DNA from: CALVLD01 sp964467585 | Lineage (GTDB): Bacteria; Bacillota; Clostridia; Christensenellales; CAG-138 | Reading direction: 5' to 3' | Length of the DNA stretch: 43,122 nucleotides | Assembly: GCA_964467585.1 (NCBI GenBank) | Contig: CAYXRF010000013.1 | Location: forward strand, 1 to 43,122 | Shown here: positions 1 through 7,212 of the stretch, piece after piece | How positions within the stretch are numbered: the first letter of the stretch is position 1 | Layout of the letters: each line of letters starts with the position of its first letter | Position numbers and translations under genes: made by a program | Notes under the pieces: generated by a model | What the model saw: only the letters and a program-made list of their open reading frames with translations | Database searches by the model: none | What the model was told of the DNA's origin: nothing

Positions 1-78
1 ATCACATATTATTTTGTTTGTAAATAGCTTTCCTGATTTTTAGAGATGCCCTTAATATCAAACGACCTCTGCAGTCTG

Positions 79-849
79 TTACTGCCCCGATGCAATGTAA
101 ATGTTCTCGGCGTGTTCAACGTCCGGAAGCGAACCGACATGCGACATGCTTCCGTCAAAAAACACGCAAACATGCCCCGCCATATCGTTCTCCGCGACGG
201 CGTCTTCGCCATGCGGAAAGCACTGAATTGAGGCGGCAATATCCTGTCCATCAACGGAAATCACCACAGGGCGTTTCAGATAATTATAGTCGCTGCCGCA
301 TATATACATGAAGCTCAATGTATCCTCCGCGGATTTAGCTTCCATCTCGGCATGGTTCTCTCCTCCGGAAAAAACAAGAGTGAAAGTCCTTCCGGTATAA
401 CAGTCAATTACCGAATAGCTGTGTCCGACTATCAGCATTTGCTTGACGCTTGACCACGATACGATAGTGCCTGTTGCCGAAATAGTGTCCGAACGTGGTC
501 CGCTCGGCATTGTTATGCCTGCCAAGCTCACTCGCAGCGCATTGTATTTGAATAGATACTCCAATGATTGAGGGCCCATCTTTCCATCGACCATCATATC
601 AAAGCCGCTGTCACGATAGTTTGCCTGAAAAGCCTTTGCGGCGGAAACAGTCATCGCTTTATATGAGCCTGTCGGTTTGAAATTGAGATAGCCTAATTCA
701 CGAAGCCGTATTTGAATGCGCACCACCATCGCGCCCGTTGATGTGTTATCATAAATCACGCCGTCAGAGCCGGATGAGGCGGATACGAAGCTAACGCCAA
801 GGCACATAAAGAGAACAGTTATTATCAGCATGGCAAGAACACGTTTCAT
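79..849 (-). CDS. Secreted peptidoglycan-binding protein
   Basis: A 256-residue protein with an N-terminal signal peptide (Lys-Arg, then a hydrophobic stretch to about residue 24, with cleavage probably after VSA). Residues about 38-110 look like a PG_binding_1 domain: regularly spaced hydrophobics, an LGYLNFKPTG turn and a DGKMGPQSLEYL end. The C-terminal half (about 128-256) resembles a domain seen next to this module in other clostridial secreted proteins, with His-containing motifs GENHAE, PHGED and GHVCVFF. I do not know its activity. It probably acts at the cell wall, perhaps the spore wall. The start is set by a GGTGAT site 8 bases ahead of the ATG. It is divergent from pgsA. The module is a confident call; the catalytic role is unknown. 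Confidence 0.75.
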   Translation of the reverse strand: MKRVLAMLIITVLFMCLGVSFVSASSGSDGVIYDNTSTGAMVVRIQIRLRELGYLNFKPTGSYKAMTVSAAKAFQANYRDSGFDMMVDGKMGPQSLEYLFKYNALRVSLAGITMPSGPRSDTISATGTIVSWSSVKQMLIVGHSYSVIDCYTGRTFTLVFSGGENHAEMEAKSAEDTLSFMYICGSDYNYLKRPVVISVDGQDIAASIQCFPHGEDAVAENDMAGHVCVFFDGSMSHVGSLPDVEHAENIYIASGQ

Positions 850-920
850 GCGTTAAGTATATCACCTAACGCAAAAAAAGTCATCATTTTTTTCAATCTG
901 ATAATATACGGGCAATACTA

Positions 921-949
921 TGGAAAAAATTAAGACGATGTATTATAAT
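921..949 (+). promoter_or_regulatory. Candidate sigma-A promoter of pgsA
   Basis: A perfect TATAAT lies at 944-949. TGGAAA (4 of 6 matches to TTGACA) lies at 921-926, giving a 17-base spacer. Transcription would begin near 956, which rules out the upstream in-frame ATG at 920 and supports translation from 980. Confidence 0.5.
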
Positions 950-979
950 TGTGTCAAGTTCTGTATTGGAGGTTTGTTC

Positions 980-1564
980 ATGCGTCACATACCGAACATT
1001 CTGTCGTTTCTGCGTTTGGCAATGGTTGGCCTGTTCATATGGCTGTTTTTAAGTGAACGCTATATTCTTGCGCTTATTGTATATGTTGCCGCATTTATCA
1101 CCGATGTTTTGGATGGATACCTTGCGCGCAGATTCAATTGGATTACAAATCTTGGTAAGCTTCTTGACCCATTCGCCGATAAGCTGATGCTTGTGTCGGT
1201 GCTTGCGTGCCTGCTTGCCGCAGGAAAAATCAAATGGTATCTTTTTGCCGTAATGCTCCTTAAGGAAGCGATGATGATAATCGGCAGTCTTTTCCTTCTC
1301 AACAAACGTAAGGTCGTTGTGTATTCCGATTGGTGGGGAAAGATAGCGACAGGTCTATTTTTTGCATCGGTATCATTTTCGCTTATTGCGTGCGCCGATA
1401 TCCCGACCCTTCCCGAATGGGTCATTAACGTTGTTTTTGCAACAGCTCTTTTGGTCAGCCTTATGTCGTTGTTCCATTATGCGTACAAGAGCGGCCTTAT
1501 CGGAAAAAAATATAAAGAACACAGCGCCTATGAAAACAACGTCACCGATTCCGCTGCGAAATGA
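980..1564 (+). CDS. pgsA: CDP-diacylglycerol--glycerol-3-phosphate 3-phosphatidyltransferase
   Basis: PgsA makes phosphatidylglycerol phosphate from CDP-diacylglycerol and glycerol 3-phosphate, the committed step to phosphatidylglycerol in the membrane. The CDP-alcohol phosphotransferase signature D-x2-DG-x2-AR-x8-G-x3-D-x3-D is complete: DVLDGYLARR, then G, then LLDPFADK. Several hydrophobic helices follow, as in the family. I start at 980 (194 residues) because GGAGG at 968-972 sits 7 bases ahead of that ATG, whereas an upstream in-frame ATG at 920 lies ahead of the likely promoter. In many Clostridia pgsA lies near cinA and recA; here it stands alone and converges with the Cys-rich gene, with 37 bases between the stop codons. 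Confidence 0.92.
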   Translation: MRHIPNILSFLRLAMVGLFIWLFLSERYILALIVYVAAFITDVLDGYLARRFNWITNLGKLLDPFADKLMLVSVLACLLAAGKIKWYLFAVMLLKEAMMIIGSLFLLNKRKVVVYSDWWGKIATGLFFASVSFSLIACADIPTLPEWVINVVFATALLVSLMSLFHYAYKSGLIGKKYKEHSAYENNVTDSAAK

Positions 1565-1601
1565 GCATTGATACACGCATCCCACAAGCAGCGCTGTTTG
1601 C

Positions 1602-2018
1602 TTATTTATGACGTTTTCGCGCAACTGAATGCAGTGTTGTGGTTTCCGTTTCACCAAGGCCGTCATCCGCGGGAGCCTCGCCATGCTCTATCAGGATTTT
1701 TTCCCAATATTCAGCAAGCTTCGGATCCACCTCTAAGGGTGCGAAGCTGTCATCCTGCTGCTCCTCATTCAGTTCTGCTGCGGAAGGCACTCTCCCCCGC
1801 TTTGCCGCAGGCTGATCATCCTGCTTGACAATAACGCTTCTGAACTCATCGTCATGATCGTCCATCAAGCACTTGCAGCAGTTATCGCACAGCTTGGATG
1901 GGTCTAAGTCACACCTGTCGCATTCTCCACAATCATTGCACTCCTTTGTATCGTCAAGCAGACACATTTTGGGTCGTTCCATATCACTTACATCATCTTT
2001 TAGAACAAAAGTTTGCAT
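1602..2018 (-). CDS. Cys-rich acidic protein, function unknown
   Basis: I do not recognise this 138-residue protein by function. Residues about 19-50 carry nine or more cysteines in a tight pattern (CNDCGECDRC, then SKLCDNCCKC), which suggests binding of zinc or an iron-sulphur cluster. The pattern is ferredoxin-like but not a standard CxxCxxCxxxC. The rest is acidic and polar with no membrane segment. No clear Shine-Dalgarno site precedes the ATG at 2018; an internal ATG at 1982 is an alternative, also without a good site. It is divergent from lexA and shares a short regulatory region with a 17-bp palindrome, so it could be damage-inducible (inference). Confidence 0.65.
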   Translation of the reverse strand: MQTFVLKDDVSDMERPKMCLLDDTKECNDCGECDRCDLDPSKLCDNCCKCLMDDHDDEFRSVIVKQDDQPAAKRGRVPSAAELNEEQQDDSFAPLEVDPKLAEYWEKILIEHGEAPADDGLGETETTTLHSVARKRHK

Positions 2019-2062
2019 TTCTGCAAAGAGTATGCTATACTCTCGTTAATGCTATTATAACA
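2012..2062. promoter_or_regulatory. Divergent promoters and palindrome between the Cys-rich gene and lexA
   Basis: A perfect inverted repeat, AGAGTAT-GCT-ATACTCT, spans 2027-2043. On the plus strand TATACT (2036-2041) is a good -10 for lexA, with TTTGCA (2012-2017) 18 bases upstream, so the palindrome covers the -10. On the minus strand TGT-TATAAT (2062-2054) is an extended -10 for the Cys-rich gene, and the palindrome lies just past its expected start. The position fits an operator seen by LexA, but the sequence is not the usual Gram-positive SOS box (CGAAC-N4-GTTCG type). Confidence 0.45.
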
Positions 2063-2120
2063 CATAATGCAGCTATATGTGAATCCGTTTTTTATGTATG
2101 ACTGCACCCGGAGGTTGCCG

Positions 2121-2786
2121 ATGTCAAAACGTGGTACGACAAAGCTAAAAGTATACGATTATATATATGACCGTATCACCAACGGAAATACTCCGCCTAC
2201 CGTGCGCGAGATCTGCGCTGCGCTCGGTCTGCGATCAACATCAACAGCATATGGGCATCTTGAACGACTGCGCGATGATGGTTTTATCAATTTTGATCCG
2301 AATCTTCAGCGAACTATTCGCCTTACCGACAGCATTCCGGAAGGCTCTGTCGCACATGAGCTCCACTGCGGCGTTTGCGATGAAAACTCCATGGATAGCG
2401 CCTCGATACCTCTTGTCGGTACTGTTGCCGCAGGGCAGCCGATATTGGCTTTTGACGACTATACCACACGCTATGTGCTTCCAAAGCAGCTTTTGCATGG
2501 TTCGGCAGAGTGCGATACCCTTTTGCTTACCGTGGACGGCGACAGCATGGTCGATATCGGTATGCTGTCCGGCGACATGATTATCGTGTCAAAAACCGCT
2601 GGGATAGCTGACGGCGACATCGTTGTTGCAAGGGTTTATGGTGACAGCGCAACCGTAAAACGTCTTTTCCGTGAGTGTGACCGCGTGAGACTGCAGCCCG
2701 AAAATCGTTGTCTTCAACCGATATTCGTTGCAAATGAGGATGTTGAGATAATCGGACGCGTTATCGGGCTTATTCGCTCGTATTAA
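2121..2786 (+). CDS. lexA: SOS repressor LexA
   Basis: LexA represses DNA-damage genes and self-cleaves when RecA filaments form. The 221-residue protein has a winged helix at about 1-68 (TVREICAALGLRSTSTAYGH is the helix-turn-helix) and a peptidase domain. The cleavage bond is Ala104-Gly105 (TVAAGQP); the catalytic dyad is Ser142 (GDSM) and Lys180 (ATVKRL). The linker is somewhat long and holds HCGVC. I start at 2121 because GGAGG at 2110-2114 is spaced 6 bases from that ATG. The stop codon shares four bases with the stop of the convergent PLP gene (TTAA), so no terminator fits between them. Confidence 0.95.
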   Translation: MSKRGTTKLKVYDYIYDRITNGNTPPTVREICAALGLRSTSTAYGHLERLRDDGFINFDPNLQRTIRLTDSIPEGSVAHELHCGVCDENSMDSASIPLVGTVAAGQPILAFDDYTTRYVLPKQLLHGSAECDTLLLTVDGDSMVDIGMLSGDMIIVSKTAGIADGDIVVARVYGDSATVKRLFRECDRVRLQPENRCLQPIFVANEDVEIIGRVIGLIRSY

Positions 2787-4030
2787 TGCGTCTGCCCCAT
2801 AAGCATCTCGTATACGCGACCGGCGGCAATTCTTCCGTGACCATATGTTATACCGCCTTGCAGATAGCCCGTAAACGGTTCTCTGATGGGTGCGTCCGCG
2901 CTCAATTCAATTGAAGCTCCCTGCACAAACGTTCCTGCCGCCATGATTACCTCATCATTATATCCCGGCATTGCCCACGGTTCGGGTGAGACAAAGCTGT
3001 CGATCGGTGAAACTGACTGTATCGTTTTACAGAATCCAATAAGCTCATCCTTTGTGTTGAATCTGAGCGCCTGCACTATATCCGAGCGCTTTGAATCTGA
3101 TGACGGCATTGTCGGCAGGTCAAGCTTTTCAAACATACGCGCAAAGAGCGCCGCTGTTTTAAGCGCCTGTGCAACAACATGCGGAGCTACAAACAGTCCT
3201 TCATAAAAAGGCAGATATCCGGCGGCATACGAACCAGCCTCTCGGCCTATGCCGGGGACGGTTATCCGATTTGCAATCCTGTTTATGTATGCTTTTCTTC
3301 CCGCAACATATCCCCCTGTCGGTGCAATACCTCCGCCAAGGTTTTTAATCAACGAGCCTACAATCAGGTCGGCTCCAAACGCCGTCGGCTCAGCCTCTTG
3401 TGTGAACTCGCCGTAACAGTTGTCAACAACAATAATGCTGTTCGGTGAAATCTCTTTCACGGTCTTGAACGTTGAAGCCATGTCCTGCGGAAGCAAGGAG
3501 TTTCTCCACGCGTAGCCTCTTGACCTTTGAAGATACACCACCCTCGGATGCATAGTAAGCTCAGCACGCAATGCGTCAATATCTATTTTACCACTGTTAT
3601 CAAGCTCTATCTGACGATAGTCAACGTTCATTTCGCCGAGCGAACATTCCGCATTGCCCTCAATACCTATCGCGTTGATCAGGGTGTCATATGGCCTTCC
3701 TGTGATAGCAAGCATTGTGTCATTCGGACGCAAGAGCGCACTTAGAACCATGAATATGGCGTGCGTTCCGGATGAGAGTTGAGGAACGGCCAACGCTGCT
3801 TCACACTGAAGCGCAGAAGCGAACAGACGATCAAGAACGTCGCGCCCATCGTCATCATAACCATATCCCGTTGTGGGGTTAAAATGCCTTGCCGCAACCA
3901 GATTAACTCTGAAAGCTTCAAGCACGCGCTCCTGAATATGGTACTCATTTTGTTCAATTGAATGAAAAACCTCAGCTAAATCAGCCTCAGCTGCGGCAAT
4001 AAAGTCTGTACTGCTTAGTATATTGTTCAC
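2783..4030 (-). CDS. ynbB: PLP-dependent lyase of the methionine gamma-lyase/aluminium-resistance family (YnbB type)
   Basis: A 415-residue fold-type I pyridoxal-phosphate enzyme of the COG4100 family, often named methionine gamma-lyase family or aluminium resistance protein; the physiological substrate is not established. The likely Schiff-base Lys is in SLIKNLGGGIAPTGG, preceded by a VVDNCYGEF segment typical of the cofactor-binding Asp. The sequence opens with a GTG; the nearest Shine-Dalgarno (AAGGAA) is about 13 bases away, rather far. It lies 32 bases downstream of hfq as the last gene of the mut/mia/hfq operon, a usual place for it in Clostridia. It ends tail-to-tail over lexA. Confidence 0.88.
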   Translation of the reverse strand: MNNILSSTDFIAAAEADLAEVFHSIEQNEYHIQERVLEAFRVNLVAARHFNPTTGYGYDDDGRDVLDRLFASALQCEAALAVPQLSSGTHAIFMVLSALLRPNDTMLAITGRPYDTLINAIGIEGNAECSLGEMNVDYRQIELDNSGKIDIDALRAELTMHPRVVYLQRSRGYAWRNSLLPQDMASTFKTVKEISPNSIIVVDNCYGEFTQEAEPTAFGADLIVGSLIKNLGGGIAPTGGYVAGRKAYINRIANRITVPGIGREAGSYAAGYLPFYEGLFVAPHVVAQALKTAALFARMFEKLDLPTMPSSDSKRSDIVQALRFNTKDELIGFCKTIQSVSPIDSFVSPEPWAMPGYNDEVIMAAGTFVQGASIELSADAPIREPFTGYLQGGITYGHGRIAAGRVYEMLMGQTH

Positions 4031-4062
4031 GATTGCACATGGTTCCTTTCAGTTAAAAGTAA

Positions 4063-4299
4063 TTATAGCGAAAGCTCTGCGGTTGGCGTGATTGTTGATA
4101 TAGCATGCTTGTATACCATCATCTGTTTGCCATCCGCTTCAACAAGCACCGCGTAATTGTCAAAGCTGATAATAATGGCATTCTTTATCATAAATCCGTT
4201 CGTGACATGTATTGATACGGGTGTGCCGCTCTTTCGTGCTGTATTCAAAAAAACGTCCTGTATGCTTTGAAAATTTGGCTTATTAGGTTCATTAGTCAT
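4063..4299 (-). CDS. hfq: RNA chaperone Hfq
   Basis: Hfq is a hexameric Sm-like protein that binds small RNAs and A-rich RNA. The 78 residues show the Sm1 part (FQSIQDVFLN, then VSIHVTNG) and the Sm2 signature VYKHAISTI near the end. The glycine usually present after the NG turn (LxGxI) is replaced by Asn (IKNAI), a deviation in strand 2. The tail is very short, as in Gram-positive forms. The start overlaps the end of miaA by 8 bases, which suggests translational coupling; miaA-hfq is also the order in Bacteria at large. Confidence 0.95.
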   Translation of the reverse strand: MTNEPNKPNFQSIQDVFLNTARKSGTPVSIHVTNGFMIKNAIIISFDNYAVLVEADGKQMMVYKHAISTITPTAELSL

Positions 4300-5248
4300 T
4301 TTGCGCCTCCGAAGAAAAATAGTTTATCATTGCCTTATGAAGCTCATTTGCGGACTCATAGGCATCGGAATCGAACCAGTGAATCCGTGTATCGCGCTTA
4401 AACCATGATATCTGCCTTTTTGCAAACCTGCGTGTCTCACGCTTAATCATATCAATCGCAGCATCGAGTGTGTATTCACCGTTAAAATAGCCTATCAGCT
4501 GCTTGTATCCTATCGCCTGCAGGGATGGCAGCGAAACATCGTCATCGTTCTTAATCAGCCCTCGAACCTCGTCAACAAGCCCACGCTCGATCATGATGTC
4601 AACACGACGGTTGATTCTCTCATACAGAGCCGAACGAGCACATGTCAGCCCTGCCATAACAGGGCGATAGTCAATCTCACGCTGCCGAACATTTGTGAAG
4701 TCGCCGCCAAGCTCCGAAAGAGTGGCTCCCGCGCACTCTGCAACCTCAATCGCTCTAATTATTCGCTTTGTGTCGTTTGGATGAAGTCTCGCTGCCGTCT
4801 TAGGGTCTTCTGCTGACAGCCTCTTATAAAGACATCCTGCATCTGCCGACTCAAGCTCTAAAAGTTTTTTGCGAAGCTCATCGTCAGGCGGGACTGCCGT
4901 AAAGTCGAGCGGATATACAAGAGAATTAACATACAAGCCCGTGCCGCCTGCTACAAGCGGCGTCCTTTCCCGCGATACAATCGAATCAATGGCGTGGACT
5001 GCATCCTCATGATATCGCGCAACATTGTATGAGGCGTCCGTATAATCGGTCACGTCCAATAAATGATGCGCTATCCCCTGCCTCTCCGCAATTGTTGGCT
5101 TTGCAGAGCCTATTTCAAGCCCTCGATATATCTGAATTGCATCCGCTGACACAACGTCACAGTTCAATGCCTTCGCAGCCTCGACGGCGGCGGCAGTCTT
5201 TCCGCTTGCCGTTGGACCGACAATAAAAAACACAGTTTGCTTTGACAT
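4292..5248 (-). CDS. miaA: tRNA dimethylallyltransferase
   Basis: MiaA transfers the dimethylallyl group from DMAPP to N6 of A37 in tRNAs that read U-starting codons; MiaB in the same operon then adds the methylthio group. Residues 11-18 are the P-loop GPTASGKT. The DSxQxY motif appears as DAIQIYRG, with Ala in place of the usual Ser, followed by EIGSAKP; GGTGLYVNSL is the DMAPP/catalytic region. I take the ATG at 5248 (318 residues) rather than the in-frame TTG two codons upstream. The gene begins 2 bases after the mutL stop and has a GAGGG site inside mutL. Confidence 0.95.
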   Translation of the reverse strand: MSKQTVFFIVGPTASGKTAAAVEAAKALNCDVVSADAIQIYRGLEIGSAKPTIAERQGIAHHLLDVTDYTDASYNVARYHEDAVHAIDSIVSRERTPLVAGGTGLYVNSLVYPLDFTAVPPDDELRKKLLELESADAGCLYKRLSAEDPKTAARLHPNDTKRIIRAIEVAECAGATLSELGGDFTNVRQREIDYRPVMAGLTCARSALYERINRRVDIMIERGLVDEVRGLIKNDDDVSLPSLQAIGYKQLIGYFNGEYTLDAAIDMIKRETRRFAKRQISWFKRDTRIHWFDSDAYESANELHKAMINYFSSEAQND

Positions 5249-5250
5249 AC

Positions 5251-7212
5251 TCAAAGCACCCTCTTAAAAAGCTTTTCAAGATCACGCCTTGTCAGCCTTG
5301 ACATAACCGGTCTTCCGTGCGGACATGTCATTGGGGTTTGACCATCCTCATAGCATTGAAGTATCGCTTCAATCTCCTGTGGTTCAAGTCTGTCTCCCGC
5401 TTTTACCGCATGCTTGCAGGCGGTCTGTATAAGTGCGCCGCGCACGACAGAAAGCTCTGTGACGTTGCCCTGCTTTTGCAGCGTTGCGGTCATGTCGCGC
5501 AGCGTTCTTTCTACCTTGGCAGTTGGAATTCCCATCGGGGCGGAATGCACATTGATCGTCAGCTTGCCAAAATCCTCAATATCAAATCCAAGCTCCGCAA
5601 ATCGCTCGATATTGTCCTGCACAACTGCGTATTCTGTCGGAGTGAGTCTGATTGGCATTGCGGACATCATCAGCTGCTTTTCAAAGCGAAGGGAGCTTGA
5701 TATCAGTTTTTCATAAAGAATGCGTTCATGTGCGGCATGCTGATCTATCAAAAAGAGAGCATCATCCTGCTGCACAATCACATAGGTATCGAATGCGACG
5801 CCTATTACCGAATATGGGCTGCCGCCAAACTCAATACATTCCTGCTTTTCTGCTGACGCACAAGAGTTAATCGGCTTGAATGAATAATGAGGAATCCCCC
5901 CCGTTATCTCATAATCCGCGGGCGCGGGAAGCGCTGTTGCGCTGTCACGGACAATTACCGTGTCACGCGGCAGAGAATTTACAATGTTTGGCGTATCCTT
6001 AACGGAGGTATACTCGTCTTCATTCTGTGTTTGTTTTTGCTCACTTTCGTTTTGCACTGTGTTTGCCCGCCCAAAAAACTGATATGCGGTGGGCTCACGC
6101 TCGTTTGAAGAATACGCTTCATTGTGTTTAATCTGAGTATCACCATTATCTTTTGCGCATAGTTCATCCTGCTCGGAAATGGCATTCGGTACGTCAGCGT
6201 ATGTATTAATCTTTGCCGCCCTCACTGCCGCAGAAACAGCATAACAAACCCTCTCCTCATCCTTAAAACGAACCATAAGCTTGTTGGGATGAACATTGAC
6301 GTCTATCTCGCGTGGAGAAATCCGTATATTGAGCGCAAAAAACGGAAACCTACCCTGCATAAGCCGCGTATCGTATGCGCGAAGCACGGCGTATGAAATA
6401 GATTGAGAACGTATGTATCTGCCGTTGAGGAATATGCTCTGCTGCACGCGTGTGCTTCTTGAGAGATATGCATCGCCGCAGAATCCGTCAATCCTGATAT
6501 AGCCATCGTCAAAAGTGATTGGGGAAATATGCTCGTTAATATCGCTTCCGTACACGCAATCCAGCGCACTTTCAAGCGCACCATCCCCGTTGGAATGATA
6601 AACGGGCTTTCCGTTGCTTATATACTTGATCGAAACGCCAGTATTCGCAAGTATTAATCGCAGCACATAATCGCCAACGGCGGCTGCTTCCGCTCTTGGA
6701 GATCTTAAAAATTTGAGCCTTGCGGGAACGTTATAAAAAAGCTCGCTAACCTCTATACTTGTCCCCGAAGGGCATCCGCATGGCGCACAATCGCCAAATT
6801 CTCCGCCATTTACAGTGATGAGCGTGCCGGATTCTGCATCCTGCGCGGCAGTTCTAAGACGAACCTTTGAGACTGCGGCGATAGACGCAAGCGCTTCACC
6901 TCTGAAACCAAGCGTTTCAATTGAATCCAGCCCTTCCGCGCCGCTCAGCTTGCTGGTTGCATGACGAAGAAATGCAGTCGGCACATCCTCGTTTGGTATC
7001 CCGCATCCGTTGTCGGTTACACGAATGTATTCGATGCCGCCATTCTTAATTTCAACAGTAACGGACGTTGCTCCCGCGTCAAGAGAGTTCTCGACAAGCT
7101 CCTTAACAACGGAAGAGGGGCGTTCAACTACTTCACCTGCGGCAATTTTATTTGCAACGCTCGGCTCAAGCACGACTATGTGCCTTGTTGTCGTCATTTG
7201 TATTTCGCTCAT
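5251..7212 (-). CDS. mutL: DNA mismatch repair protein MutL (endonuclease type)
   Basis: MutL links MutS mismatch recognition to strand removal. The N-terminal GHKL ATPase shows ELVENSLDAGA, DNGCGI and GFRGEALASI. A variable acidic linker covers about residues 335-445. The C-terminal domain carries DQHAAHERILYE, the metal-binding endonuclease motif of species that lack MutH, plus ACKHAVKAGD and CPHGRP. I choose the ATG at 7212 (653 residues): it overlaps the mutS stop as ATGA, with a GAGGG site 6 bases before it. An in-frame start six codons upstream lacks such a site. Confidence 0.96.
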   Translation of the reverse strand: MSEIQMTTTRHIVVLEPSVANKIAAGEVVERPSSVVKELVENSLDAGATSVTVEIKNGGIEYIRVTDNGCGIPNEDVPTAFLRHATSKLSGAEGLDSIETLGFRGEALASIAAVSKVRLRTAAQDAESGTLITVNGGEFGDCAPCGCPSGTSIEVSELFYNVPARLKFLRSPRAEAAAVGDYVLRLILANTGVSIKYISNGKPVYHSNGDGALESALDCVYGSDINEHISPITFDDGYIRIDGFCGDAYLSRSTRVQQSIFLNGRYIRSQSISYAVLRAYDTRLMQGRFPFFALNIRISPREIDVNVHPNKLMVRFKDEERVCYAVSAAVRAAKINTYADVPNAISEQDELCAKDNGDTQIKHNEAYSSNEREPTAYQFFGRANTVQNESEQKQTQNEDEYTSVKDTPNIVNSLPRDTVIVRDSATALPAPADYEITGGIPHYSFKPINSCASAEKQECIEFGGSPYSVIGVAFDTYVIVQQDDALFLIDQHAAHERILYEKLISSSLRFEKQLMMSAMPIRLTPTEYAVVQDNIERFAELGFDIEDFGKLTINVHSAPMGIPTAKVERTLRDMTATLQKQGNVTELSVVRGALIQTACKHAVKAGDRLEPQEIEAILQCYEDGQTPMTCPHGRPVMSRLTRRDLEKLFKRVL

